A stretch of 64,000 nucleotides of DNA, from contig MSED01000005.1 of the NCBI GenBank assembly GCA_002099365.1, positions 1,798,001-1,862,000 of the forward strand. Direction: 5' to 3'. The notes under the pieces were generated by a model that was given only the letters and a program-made list of their open reading frames with translations, searched no databases and was not told the DNA's origin. Shown piece by piece: positions 54,217-64,000 of this stretch. Source of the stretch: Phialophora verrucosa (Eukaryota; Ascomycota; Eurotiomycetes; Chaetothyriales; Herpotrichiellaceae). The position numbers and the translations under genes were made by a program. How positions within the stretch are numbered: the stretch's first letter is position 1; each line of letters opens with the position of its first letter.

Positions 54217-55220
54217 AGTGCTGGCGCCGCTATGCACTGTGGCCTCTAGCTTAAACGGACGATCCCCATCTGTGCGTTGCCGATGAAATGGGCGTGGGAT
54301 CGAGTAGCTACAAGCGAGGGCATGCGCGGGTAGATGCTCTCCGCCCTTTACGTCGAGATTTCAATAGGCTCAAAGAAGACAATAGCCCGTGTGACCTCTT
54401 TTCCGTTAGACGGTCAATGCTTGCGTGGGGATGGTTTTAATTTGGGCGAGAATGTGACAGGTCGTACAAAGCGCCTGTTTGCCTGGCTGCCAATGTCAAC
54501 TTTGTCCACACCGAAGCGGCCTTAACCGTTCATTGCATCCCTCGCAATCCTCTAGCAAAAGCCTGCAAAGTATCGCTGCTGCTAGCTGACCTATCTGTCC
54601 TCACTGTCTCGATGCACTCGAAGGATGAAGGTGAGAAAGCGAGCTCTCGGAGCCGAGCCCTGCTTAACTAGCTCCCGCGGGGACCTTTCCCGGTGATTCA
54701 AACTATTTTGCCTGCGCCAGTGCTGCAAGGTCATGTTGTCTTTCCCTTCTAATCCCCTTGTGTAGCTCTTGTCATATCCAGGTCTCGGACTAGCTTGATG
54801 CACGCATGTTATGCAGCTCTGCCCTTGTAGAAAGAATCGGCTAGATGGGCCATTCAATTGGTGCGCACCTCCACCAACCGCCCCTCGCCAATTCGTATTA
54901 ACTGCCACCACTACAAACCCCGATCAGGATTTGGTGATTCGTTTATGAAACCTGGGAGAGTTGTGGCAGACAAAAGTCAGATCAAGGATTCTCAGAATGT
55001 CCATCCTAAATACTACATAAGAGCGCGTGCTCTAGAGACGCCGTCGTGGTGGACCCCCCCGTTTTTCTCTACCTGCGCTTTTGATACCCCCTTGCTCTGC
55101 GACCAACACATCACGACCTGACCCAAGTCTCGGGTTATAGCCGAACTAAACAAGCCTCGTTGTGTGGGCATTACCCCTCCCGACTTATTTGGAACGCGAA
55201 CTGGCTGCACCTGATTTATC
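54217..55220. promoter_or_regulatory. divergent promoter region between the TBC gene and the CPSF-A-like gene
   Basis: About 1 kb between two divergently transcribed genes. No coding frame of note and no repeat was recognised, and I assigned no transcription-factor sites. Confidence 0.45.
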
Positions 55221-58200
55221 ATGACGACTGTCAGTGGCCGTCGTCGCAAGGGCAAGAGTACCAGTCCAGAACAAGAGCCGTCGAACTCGCAGGAGCGTGT
55301 CGGTATCCTCTCACGAACTCTCAATTTGAGCTCAAGCATCAGATGGATCCTCCCCGCAAGATTACGCTCCCCGTCCAAGAACGACGTCGTCTTTGTCGGC
55401 CATACATTTATCCAGCTTCACGAATTCCAGGACAGTGGACAACTGGTTGACACCACAGGGAAGCTCGACTTTGGCACGGCAATCACAGATGCCAAGGTCA
55501 TCTCTGCCGACCTGAAGACTGTCCCGGTTGTCGACGCAATCCTCAAACAAGAGCGTGACCTCGAGCAATTCAGTATTCGTGGGCAGCCAGTCAGCGATGG
55601 TCAACCGCCGCAGCTTCTTGTTCTTGTTACAAGAGACAACGACATGATCTATGTCTACGCCAGAGAAAACAGCATTGGGGATGTCCATCTGGTCTTTGCA
55701 AAGCGCCCTTTCCTGAGGGGCTCTGATCTGCCCTCGAGCGAATGTCGCGACATTGCCGTCGATCCTGAGTATTTCTCTCTCAGCTGAATTTTCCATGCAG
55801 CTAATGGAAGACAGGTCTCGCGCTCTTGCTATTGCCTCGCCATCTGGCTACGTGGGAGTATTCAAGTTGCCGTGCCTGGACGAGATCAAGGCTCAGATCG
55901 ACGGCTGGGATCCTCTGAACCCTGCCTCTTTTTGTCCCGCAAAAGAGGTTAGTATTCCCCCCTGACACAAATATACATACTAATGGTCGCAGCAACGATT
56001 TATTACGGTCGATGGAAAGATTCTTCTGATGTCGTTCCTACCAAGTCCTAATGCTGACCCTAGCAAGGTCGTACTCTTGCTATTGGTCTACTCCGACGAC
56101 GAAAGGCAAGAAACATACCAATACCTGTTTACATGGGACAACCGCCTTTCACTAAGGACAATTCAGCCTATGGAACCTTGTAGTGGGCGTAAGCTGAATG
56201 AGGACCAACTACCTACGATGCTTATCCCTTCGACACGGGCCTATTCGTATATGGTCGTTATGCCATCCGGCATCACATATTACGAGAATGTCCAATCTTC
56301 GGAATGGAAGCGGATCAACTGTGCATTTCCTAAGGGCAAGGAGGAGCCGCTAGAATGGGTCCAATGGTCGAGACCCAGACGGCACACTCACTACCTGCAA
56401 CGACGCGATGACATTGTACTTATTCGCGAAGATGGGCTGCTGCGGAACTTCTTATTTGACAAACACTCGAGCAAAAAGTTTTCTACGAACAACGTAATCG
56501 GCCACCTCGGTCTCAGCGTTGATACAGCCTTCTGCATGCTCTCTGGGCCGCCTGGAAAGGGTGGCGATATTCTTGTCGTTGGCGGCAGCATGACCGATGG
56601 AGGTGTTTTCCACGTGTCCGCGCGAGGATCACCCGAGCGCATTCAGCGCATCGAAACACTTGCACCCCTAAACGACATTGTCACAGGTCCTCCTATACCT
56701 GTCGACGCTGAGGACATAGCGATGCAGCGGGGAGCGCCCGGCCGCCTTTACACTTGTTCAGGGCCACACGATCGGAAAGGCCAGGTTTCGGAGATCCGAT
56801 ACGGGTTCGAAGCCCAAATCGGATGGAAAATGGAGTTTCCAGACGCTGGTCTGATCGACCGGCTTTTCAGTCTGGAGCTACCAGACATCAGCGAGGTCCT
56901 ACTACTGGCTTCCCATACAGCAAGTTCGTGTATGGTCTCGTTCGAGCTCGAGACACAGGACATATCTTTTACTGACTCAGAGAGCCACCCTGGATTCGAT
57001 TTCGACCACCCAACCCTTGCCGCCGCAGTCTTTAATCGAGACACCGTCATACAGATTACAACTGCCGGAATCAGTGCAATCTTGGTCGAGGCTGATGATC
57101 AAATCACAAGACTCCGCCACCTCAGGTCGTCGTTTGACCTTGCGACCATTTCCATTGGTGATGATTCAGTCATTGCCGCTGTACGTGCATCAGACACAGG
57201 TTTTGATCTCTGCATGATTGAGATTGAGACCACAGAGGAGGATAGCCGGCTTCAATTCGACGTTAGCCAGCTTGTGCGACTTGAACATATCCCCAAAAGC
57301 ATATGCTGCGTGCAAACAGACAACGGCCGACTGGTTGTGATTGGCACAGCTACTGGGGAGCTTCTGTGCTACAACGAAACTCTACAACCCGTGTTCCAGC
57401 ACCGAATTCAAGATCTCCATCCCGAAGTGAAGAAGGCAGCGGTTTCATCCCTGATCGCCTTGAGCCACAATCTGGTTGATCCTAGCCTGCTTTTGTGTGG
57501 ATTGCGGTCGGGCACTGTACTCTGCGTAGAACTGAAACCCCAGAGCAAGAACGGAATGAGGATAGGTATGGTCTGCAATGGTCAGAAGAGATGTGATTGC
57601 TAATGTGACGAGCAGACGTACGATGTGCCGACGTTTTCCGAGTAGGGGCGACTGCGGTGCAAATTGTCGAGGAAAGGGGACGCCCTGATAGCTCTGGAAA
57701 TCCTTCAGCTTTGATTCTTTGCGAATATACAATTCACCGGGTCGCACTACATCCGAATTCTGCTGTTGTTGATTTAACATTTTCGCCCGTCTGGGTGGTA
57801 GATCGAACCAATGTGAGTCCTGACATTCTTTTTGGGCCGGAAACCAACACTGACAATGAGCAGCCATCTGCTGGGCCTCTAGTCAATGCGGTCCACCGGA
57901 TACCTAAGCTGGAGTCCAAGTATGAGCAGCCTGGAGGCTTCTTGATCTGCGCTACCGAAGGCGAGATGCTGTTCTGCTCCGTGGTCGCCCAAGAGCACGG
58001 CATAGCCCGGCACTTGTACTTCAACGGCGTCCCGAGGCGACTGTTATACTCACAATTCCTTGAGAAGTTCGCGGTCGCTTTCTCCAGGGAAGGAGATCCC
58101 TATGAACCACCCTCGAGAAGACCGAGCAATGTGCCACTGGTGCCTGGTGAGAAAGATCACAATGATCGGCCGTCAGGGAAAGTTCGGCGAGTCGGATTGC

Positions 58201-59324
58201 AACTCGTTACGCGCAATTTGACCTATCCTGCTGGCAAAAAGGACGAGGACGTCACTTTCTCGACCATGGTAACCGGAGACAACAGCGACATCCTACATGA
58301 CTTCATCGACTGGAGACCAACGGACGACAACTTTCACTACGAATGGCTGGTCCTAGCGTTAGAGCGGCTGGGCATCGTCCCTCCAGGCCCGGGGCATGGC
58401 CGAGTCGTGTGCGTCAATGCAAAAACCTTGGGGAAAGGGAAGCCTGATGCGAACGCCAAAGTCGCGTTTCAGGACAAGGAACCTGTTACAGCGATCTGTG
58501 CTTACAAGAAGTCATCACTACTAATTGCTTGCGGCAAGGAGATAATTCTGCGCCACCTCGACTTCAAGACGCGCAGATGGGAGACATTATCCAGACACGC
58601 CATACCGTCAATAGCGAACGCCATATCATGTCAAGGCTCGCTCATCTGCGTGGCTACACGAGAGCACTCACTGTTCGTTCTCGTGGACCAGAACGACCAA
58701 TTGCGCCAACACAAATGTGATGGCGGAATTCGATACGCGAAAGACGTCGTCGTCTTAGATCTTTCAACTGCTGTCTTTGCCTCTGCCGATGCTGCTGGTA
58801 CTGATATCGTTGGATTCTCGGGCTTGAACAAGGCGAACTCCAACGCCACACCACTCTTCCACGCAAAAATGCCAGGCCATATCCATCGCTTCCGACTTGA
58901 TTCCTCTCATGGGTCTCAGAAAAGCGAGCGGACTCGTTTCTATGGGGCGACCATGGATGGGACACTGTTCCATTTCACACTTCTTAAGCACAAAGAGTGG
59001 AAGTTGCTTCATTTCATCGAGGAAATGAGTTACCTGGACCGTAAAGCGATCACGCCTGTGCCAATGAAGAGAAGAGACGCGGATGACAAGGTGTACACGT
59101 GGAACCCTCCATCTTTCAAGCCAAAAGACATGCATGTACGGGGAGATCGCCTGCTCATGATGATTGAGGACGGACCCTACAACTTGCGCAATGTCATGAA
59201 AGGCTCACCGCGGCTGGAGGCTTTTAATGCTCTAGTCAGGGAAGTCCTAGCAGGGACGGATCAGCCGGTGGAGGTCGCAATTGCCTGGATGAGAAAATTC
59301 TTGAGATATCCCCCTCGTTCCTGA
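55221..59324 (+). CDS. CPSF-A/DDB1-like multi-beta-propeller protein (MMS1_N domain)
   Basis: Resembles the DDB1/CPSF160/Rik1 superfamily, large WD-like three-propeller scaffolds used in ubiquitin ligases, mRNA 3' processing or splicing. Exons: 55221-55768, 55815-55947, 55993-57565 and 57616-59324, encoding 1320 residues. The first junction restores DPESRALAIASPSGYVGVFK, a motif of the first propeller in this superfamily. Propeller-like blades include QLLVLVTRDNDMIYVYA, RLVVIGTATGELLCYNETL and SLICVATREHSLFVLVDQND. The C-terminal third has FSGLNKANSNATPLFHAKMP and LFHFTLLKHKEW, as in the CPSF_A domain. A 51-nt stretch in exon 4 (57813-57863) looks like an extra in-frame intron; splicing it would give 1303 residues. 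It is neither clearly DDB1 nor CPSF160; a fungal Rik1-like or thermotolerance-type member is possible. Confidence 0.85.
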
Positions 59325-59920
59325 TGGGGGCATCAGAGGAAATCGAGGAGATTAAATGGGCGGCACAGGTTTGTGATTAGCCTTCACGAGCACTCGAATT
59401 GTGTAATCTGCGATACCAATATACGAACCATGTTTTTTGCAGCCTGCCTACTGATGTGTCGGTCAAGTGTGGCCTCATTTCCATGCTGTACTTGCTGATA
59501 GCTGCGGTGAGTACCAGCTGAGGGAAGGCAGCATTCGTGGGCGAAGGTCTTCGCTTGAAAAGCGCCAAGCCTCAACTTCACAATGAACATCCGTTTGTCC
59601 TTCGAAACGTCACTTCGCCTTTGATTTCCTTTCACTGCCCCACCATCACCACTTATTCATCAACCTCGCCCGCTTTTCCCACGACAACGTGCAACTCCTA
59701 AGTCCGATTCCCACTTAGCAGATTCTACTAGAGGCCGTGGCAAAGAATCAAAGAGACCAATAGTTAGTGGCCAATAGCCTTACTTCAGTGCCGCTTTTTT
59801 TTCTCCGGAGACAAGTCTTCTGTTGATCCCCACAACGCTGCACACGACTTATGTCGCCGCCTCTAAACCGTGAACGATTCATACCTCTGCAACCATCGCA
59901 CCAACACATATACCGACGCA
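59325..59920. promoter_or_regulatory. spacer with the eIF5B promoter and leader
   Basis: About 600 bp between two genes on the same strand. The right half is pyrimidine-rich on the plus strand (CCGCTTTTTTTTCTCC at 59789-59804), as is common before highly expressed fungal genes. No coding frame or repeat was recognised. Confidence 0.5.
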
Positions 59921-62900
59921 ATGGCTCCTAAGAAGAAAGGTGGCAAGAAGCAGGCGGATGACTGGGAGAACGAGTTGGGTGAGACTGCGGATCCCATAGC
60001 TCAAGCCGCCGAAGACGCAAAGAAGGCCGAGGCAGACGGAGAGGCCGCGGAAGAGATGGACGGCGGCGGCGGACTCTTGGCTGCACTGCGAAGGAATAAA
60101 GATAAACGTGCAAAGAAAGGAAAGCAGAACGTCAATGACTTCGTCGATGGGGAAGACGCGGAAGGTGCTGCAACAGCCGACCCTGCTGCCGATCTAGCTG
60201 CGAAAGCCCCCACCGAGGCCACTTTCGACGACGAAGATGATGTGTTTGCCGGAAACTCCAACAAGAAGGGGAAGGCTGGCAAAAAGCAGGCAGAGAAGGA
60301 GGCGCCACCGGCCGCCGCCGACGATGATGATGGAGACGGTGGCGTGAAGTCAAAGAAGGAGAAGGAGCGTGAGAGAAAAGAACGAGAAAAACAGAGGAAG
60401 AAGGAACAGGTAAGTTTCTAGTTCTCTGATGTGACACTTCCGGATCCTGACAGTTCGCAAGGCCGCAAAGAAGAAAGGTGCTACTCCAGCGCCGGCTCCG
60501 AAGATTGAAGAAGCAAAACCCGCTGTTGTCGAGAAACCCGAAGCGCCTGCTGTTGCACCCGGGAAGGACGACAAAGCTGGCAAGAAGAAGAAGATCCCTG
60601 CACATCTGGCCGCGATTCAAAAACAGCAAGAGCTCCTAGCTCGACAACGAGAAGAGCAAGAGAAGAGAGAAGCTGAAGAGAAGGCTGCCGAAGAAGAACG
60701 CCTAAAAAAGGAAGCCGAAGAGGAGCAGAAGAAAGCCGAGGCAAGAGCACGTAAGAAGGAGAAGGAGAAGGAGAAGAAAGAACAGCTCCGAAAGGAGGGC
60801 AAGCTCTTGTCCGAAGCCGACAGGAAAAGGAAGCAGCAACAGGAGCTTCGTCTGAAGCAGATGCTCGAGTCGGGCGCCAAGGTTGCAGGCTTGGCTGGCG
60901 ACAGCGTTGACGAGAAGAAGAAACCCGCAGACAAGAAACGAAAAGGCCCCAAGAAGGAAGAGGTCGACCTAGAAGCTGCGGCTGAAAAAGCAAGACAGGA
61001 GGCCGAAGCCGCTGCAGCGGAGCGTCAGCGTCTCGCGAGAGAAGCCGAAGAAGCGGCAGCAGCTGCTGCTGCCGCAGAGGCCGGTCAGCAAGATGATGGA
61101 TCTGAACTCGACGACTGGGAAAAGGCTGCTGACGACGATCTAAAGGACAGCTGGGATGCTGACTCGGACGAGGATTCGACACCGGCCAAACCAGCCATTA
61201 ACGGCAGCGCTACGAAGACGGAGAAAACCGTCGAAACCAATGGTGCTGCCACCAAGCCAGCTGTCGCCAAAATAAACGGATCTTCAACCTTACCGGTCCG
61301 TGACTCCGGCCCGCCACCCAAAGAGAGACCTATTGAATCGGACACCGAATCAGAGGAGGACGAGGATTCTTCGGACGAGGATGAGGAGGCTACAGCAACT
61401 CAGCGTGCAGCAGCACAGAGAAAGATGGAAGCAGCCGCGAGGCGAGCCAAAGCTCACGAAGAAGCCCTTGCAGCAAGGTCCAAGGATGACCTACGATCTC
61501 CCATATGCTGTATCTTGGGCCACGTCGATACGGGAAAAACAAAGCTCCTGGACAAGATCAGACAGACCAACGTCCAAGAGGGCGAAGCCGGTGGTATCAC
61601 CCAGCAAATCGGTGCTACTTACTTCCCCAGGGAGGCACTCGAACAGAAGACGGCCGTCGTGAACAAGGACGGCAAGTTCCAGTTCAAAGTGCCTGGTCTG
61701 TTGGTTATCGACACCCCTGGTCACGAGTCATTCTCTAACCTCCGGTCTCGAGGTTCTTCTCTTTGTAACATTGCCATTTTGGTTGTGGACATCATGCACG
61801 GCCTAGAGCCTCAGACCCTGGAGTCTATGAGGCTGCTGAAAGAACGCAAAACACCGTTCATTGTGGCCCTCAACAAGATTGATCGTCTCTACGGCTGGAA
61901 GAAAATCGACAACAACGGCTTCCAAGACAGTCTCGCTATGCAGTCCAAGGGAGTAATTGGCGAGTTTGAGAAGCGACTCCAAGATACCAAAATTGCCTTT
62001 GCTGAAGAAGGATTCAATGCCGAGGTCTTTTACGAAAACAAGGACATGCGGCGATATGTATCACTGGTGCCAACTTCAGCGCACACTGGTGAAGGCATCC
62101 CAGATTTGCTCAAACTCCTTGTTACTCTGACCCAGGAGCGGATGACATCAGCCCTCATGTACCTGTCCGAAGTGCAAGCCACGATTCTCGAGGTCAAGGT
62201 GATTGAGGGTCTGGGTACAACGATTGACGTTATCATTTCCAACGGAGTCCTGCGCGAAAATGACCGAATCGTGCTGTGTGGCACGGATGGGCCAATCGCT
62301 ACCAACATTCGAGCGCTTTTGACGCCAGCTCCTCTCAGAGAACTGCGTCTCAAGTCGGCGTACGTGCACAACAAAGAATGCAAGGCGGCTCTGGGTGTGA
62401 AGATTGCTGCCAACGATCTTGACAAGGCTGTGGCAGGATCTCGGCTGCTTGTGGTTGGGCCCGATGACGATGAAGAGGACCTGATGGACGATGTCATGGC
62501 CGACCTGCAGCAACTCCTCCGCAAGATATCCAAAGACCACCGTGGTGTCAGCGTCCAAGCTTCTACGTTGGGCTCTCTTGAGGCATTGTTGGATTTCCTC
62601 AAAGAGTCTAAAATCCCCGTGGCCAACGTGGGGATCGGGCCCGTCTTCAAGCGAGATGTGATAATGGCCGGTACCATGCTGGAGAAAGCCAAGGAGTATG
62701 CAGTCATGCTCTGCTTCGATGTCAAGGTGGACAAGGAAGCGCAACAGTACGCGGATGAGAACGGCATCAAAATCTTCACGGCCGATATCATCTACCACTT
62801 GTTCGACAACTTCACGGCACATATGAAGCAGTTGCAAGAGCAGAAGAAGGAAGAAAGCAAACTGCATGCAGTCTTCCCATGTGTGCTCCATCCTATCCAG

Positions 62901-63328
62901 GTCTTCAACAAGAAGGATCCTATCGTAGTGGGTGTCGATGTAGTCGAAGGTAGTCTCCGACTGCTGACTCCAATTGCTGCGGTCAAAACGAACCCAGTCA
63001 CGGGCACCAAGGAAATTGTGGTCTTGGGCAGAGTGTAAGTTGCAGCAATCTGTTTTCAAGGCGCAAAAACTAACTGTGCGACAGATCGTCCATCGAACGT
63101 GAACACAAGGCCATTCCCATCTGCAAAAAAGGACAGCCTTCGGTTGCAGTTAAAATCGAAGGGCCCAACCAACCCATGTACGGACGACAGTTGGAAGACA
63201 AAGACATCCTCTACTCGCTGATATCTCGCAAGTCGATCGACACCCTGAAGGAGTTTTACCGAGATGAAGTTACGAAGGACGAATGGGCACTGTTGAAGAA
63301 GCTCAAACCCACGTTCGACATTCCTTAG
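59921..63328 (+). CDS. fun12: eukaryotic translation initiation factor 5B (eIF5B)
   Basis: GTPase that joins the 60S subunit to the 48S complex, the eukaryotic homologue of IF2. Three exons (59921-60409, 60462-63034 and 63085-63328) give 1101 residues. The N-terminal half is highly charged and Lys/Glu/Ala-rich (MAPKKKGGKKQADDW onward, long EKERERKEREKQRKKEQ-type runs, acidic DTESEEDEDSSDEDEE near residue 450), which is normal for eIF5B. The G domain has G1 GHVDTGKT at about 516-523, the switch segment GGITQQIGATYFP, G3 DTPGHES and G4 NKID. Domains II-IV follow (VLGRVSSIEREH crossing the last intron, ending KPTFDIP). The upstream ORF can be extended to a GTG at 59870, but 59921 is the first ATG and matches the family start. 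Confidence 0.96.
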
Positions 63329-64000
63329 GAGACCAGATTTGACACAGACTTTGAGGAGTTTCGGGAGCATGAACGGGATTTGGCATCAATATGGGTAACA
63401 GACATTGGGAAAAGCGGCGCCGAGAAAAGGGGGACCGAGTTCTACCACAAGGAGGGATTGGCAGAGCTGTTGGAGCTTTGTCTTGCCGCATTCTCCCCTT
63501 TTTCAGCATGCCAGTGCTATGAGTCTACGACGAATAGAAAGTGCCTTGAGCATCATGAAGCAGACAGCTTTACGAGTAATTCCCCGTTTATGTGCTAGCA
63601 CCGGTTGGTTGTGATTGACTGGAACATGATTGGCTCAATTTCGCAGGGCAAAGTGTGGCCATCCGGAGGGTTCAACAACCGATGAACGGCCCCTCTACGA
63701 GTAAGAAAGCCCTAGCGCCCGCCCAATTGGAAGGCGCCATTCAGCGTTAAGCGATCCCTAAGTCGCTGTGGATGAGGCCACTCCGGGGCATCACGAAAGC
63801 ACCAATTTCGCCAGTCCCCTCGAATGTGTACGATTTTATCGGAGCCAAGCAATCTAGCGGTGAAGTCCCAGTCGATTCAAACACTCTGTGCTCGTCGCCC
63901 TGCCCAGCATACTCGCCGTGTTCTCAGGGTTATACCGAGTTGCTGCATCACCGTTGTTTGAAGCAGAGGATCAAAAGAGGCGCAGATCCAGTGAAGGCTG
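63329..64000. other. 3' flank of eIF5B to the window edge, nothing recognised
   Basis: Two overlapping plus-strand frames at 63380-63614 look random. No gene, tRNA or repeat is evident up to the right edge; whatever gene lies beyond does not show coding sequence here. Confidence 0.5.

Noticed and set aside
56800..56815. GGGTTCGAAGCCC as a tRNA B-box
   Set aside because: It lies inside the coding exon of the CPSF-A-like gene, with no surrounding cloverleaf.

Overview
The window comes from a filamentous ascomycete (Pezizomycotina). Genes are carried on both strands and split by short introns (mostly 46-170 nt) with GTNNGT donors and CTGAC-type branch points. Their products are nuclear-encoded eukaryotic proteins: ribosomal proteins, eIF5B, a V-ATPase subunit, Blm10, a ubiquitin-ribosomal fusion, an RNAi-type RNA-dependent RNA polymerase and a fungal rhodopsin-like 7TM protein. 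A duplicated segment carries CpA-to-TpA changes like those left by repeat-induced point mutation (RIP). Eurotiomycetes (perhaps Chaetothyriales) is my best guess for the class, from general resemblance only.

Layout. 0-9 kb: the 3' end of a coiled-coil protein gene, a divergent pair of ribosomal protein genes (rps9 and rpl21) sharing one promoter, and an intronless 4.3-kb RNA-dependent RNA polymerase gene. 9-21 kb: metabolism and membrane genes, namely mitochondrial D-lactate dehydrogenase, an acyltransferase-3 membrane protein, an amino-acid/GABA-type permease and a rhodopsin-like 7TM protein, separated by long spacers. 20.8-26.3 kb: a gene-poor stretch of about 5.5 kb. 26.3-28.5 kb: a seven-exon hexose transporter.

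28.5-35.5 kb is the accessory part. It is a mosaic holding an inverted duplication of the transporter 3' flank, the C-terminal stub of a second sugar transporter, an SNF2-type helicase fragment cut at its ATP-binding motif, an internally deleted copy of a helicase gene with RIP-like changes, hairpin-forming sequence, and then the intact single-exon UPF1-like SF1 helicase from which the deleted copy came. This is the most unusual part of the window.

35.9-64 kb is dense and housekeeping-like: an isochorismatase-like hydrolase, the proteasome activator Blm10, a MOSC-domain protein, V-ATPase subunit a, ubiquitin-eL40, a Yip1-family protein, a TBC Rab-GAP (TBC1D20-like), a CPSF-A/DDB1-like beta-propeller protein and eIF5B. 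Several of these act in translation (uS4, eL21, eL40, eIF5B) or in secretory and vacuolar traffic (V-ATPase, Yip1, TBC). I see no biosynthetic cluster and no complete transposon.

Coordinates give start codon to stop codon, with exon boundaries worked out by hand from splice signals and reading-frame continuity. Several long open frames begin at non-ATG codons; for those I chose the first sensible ATG.
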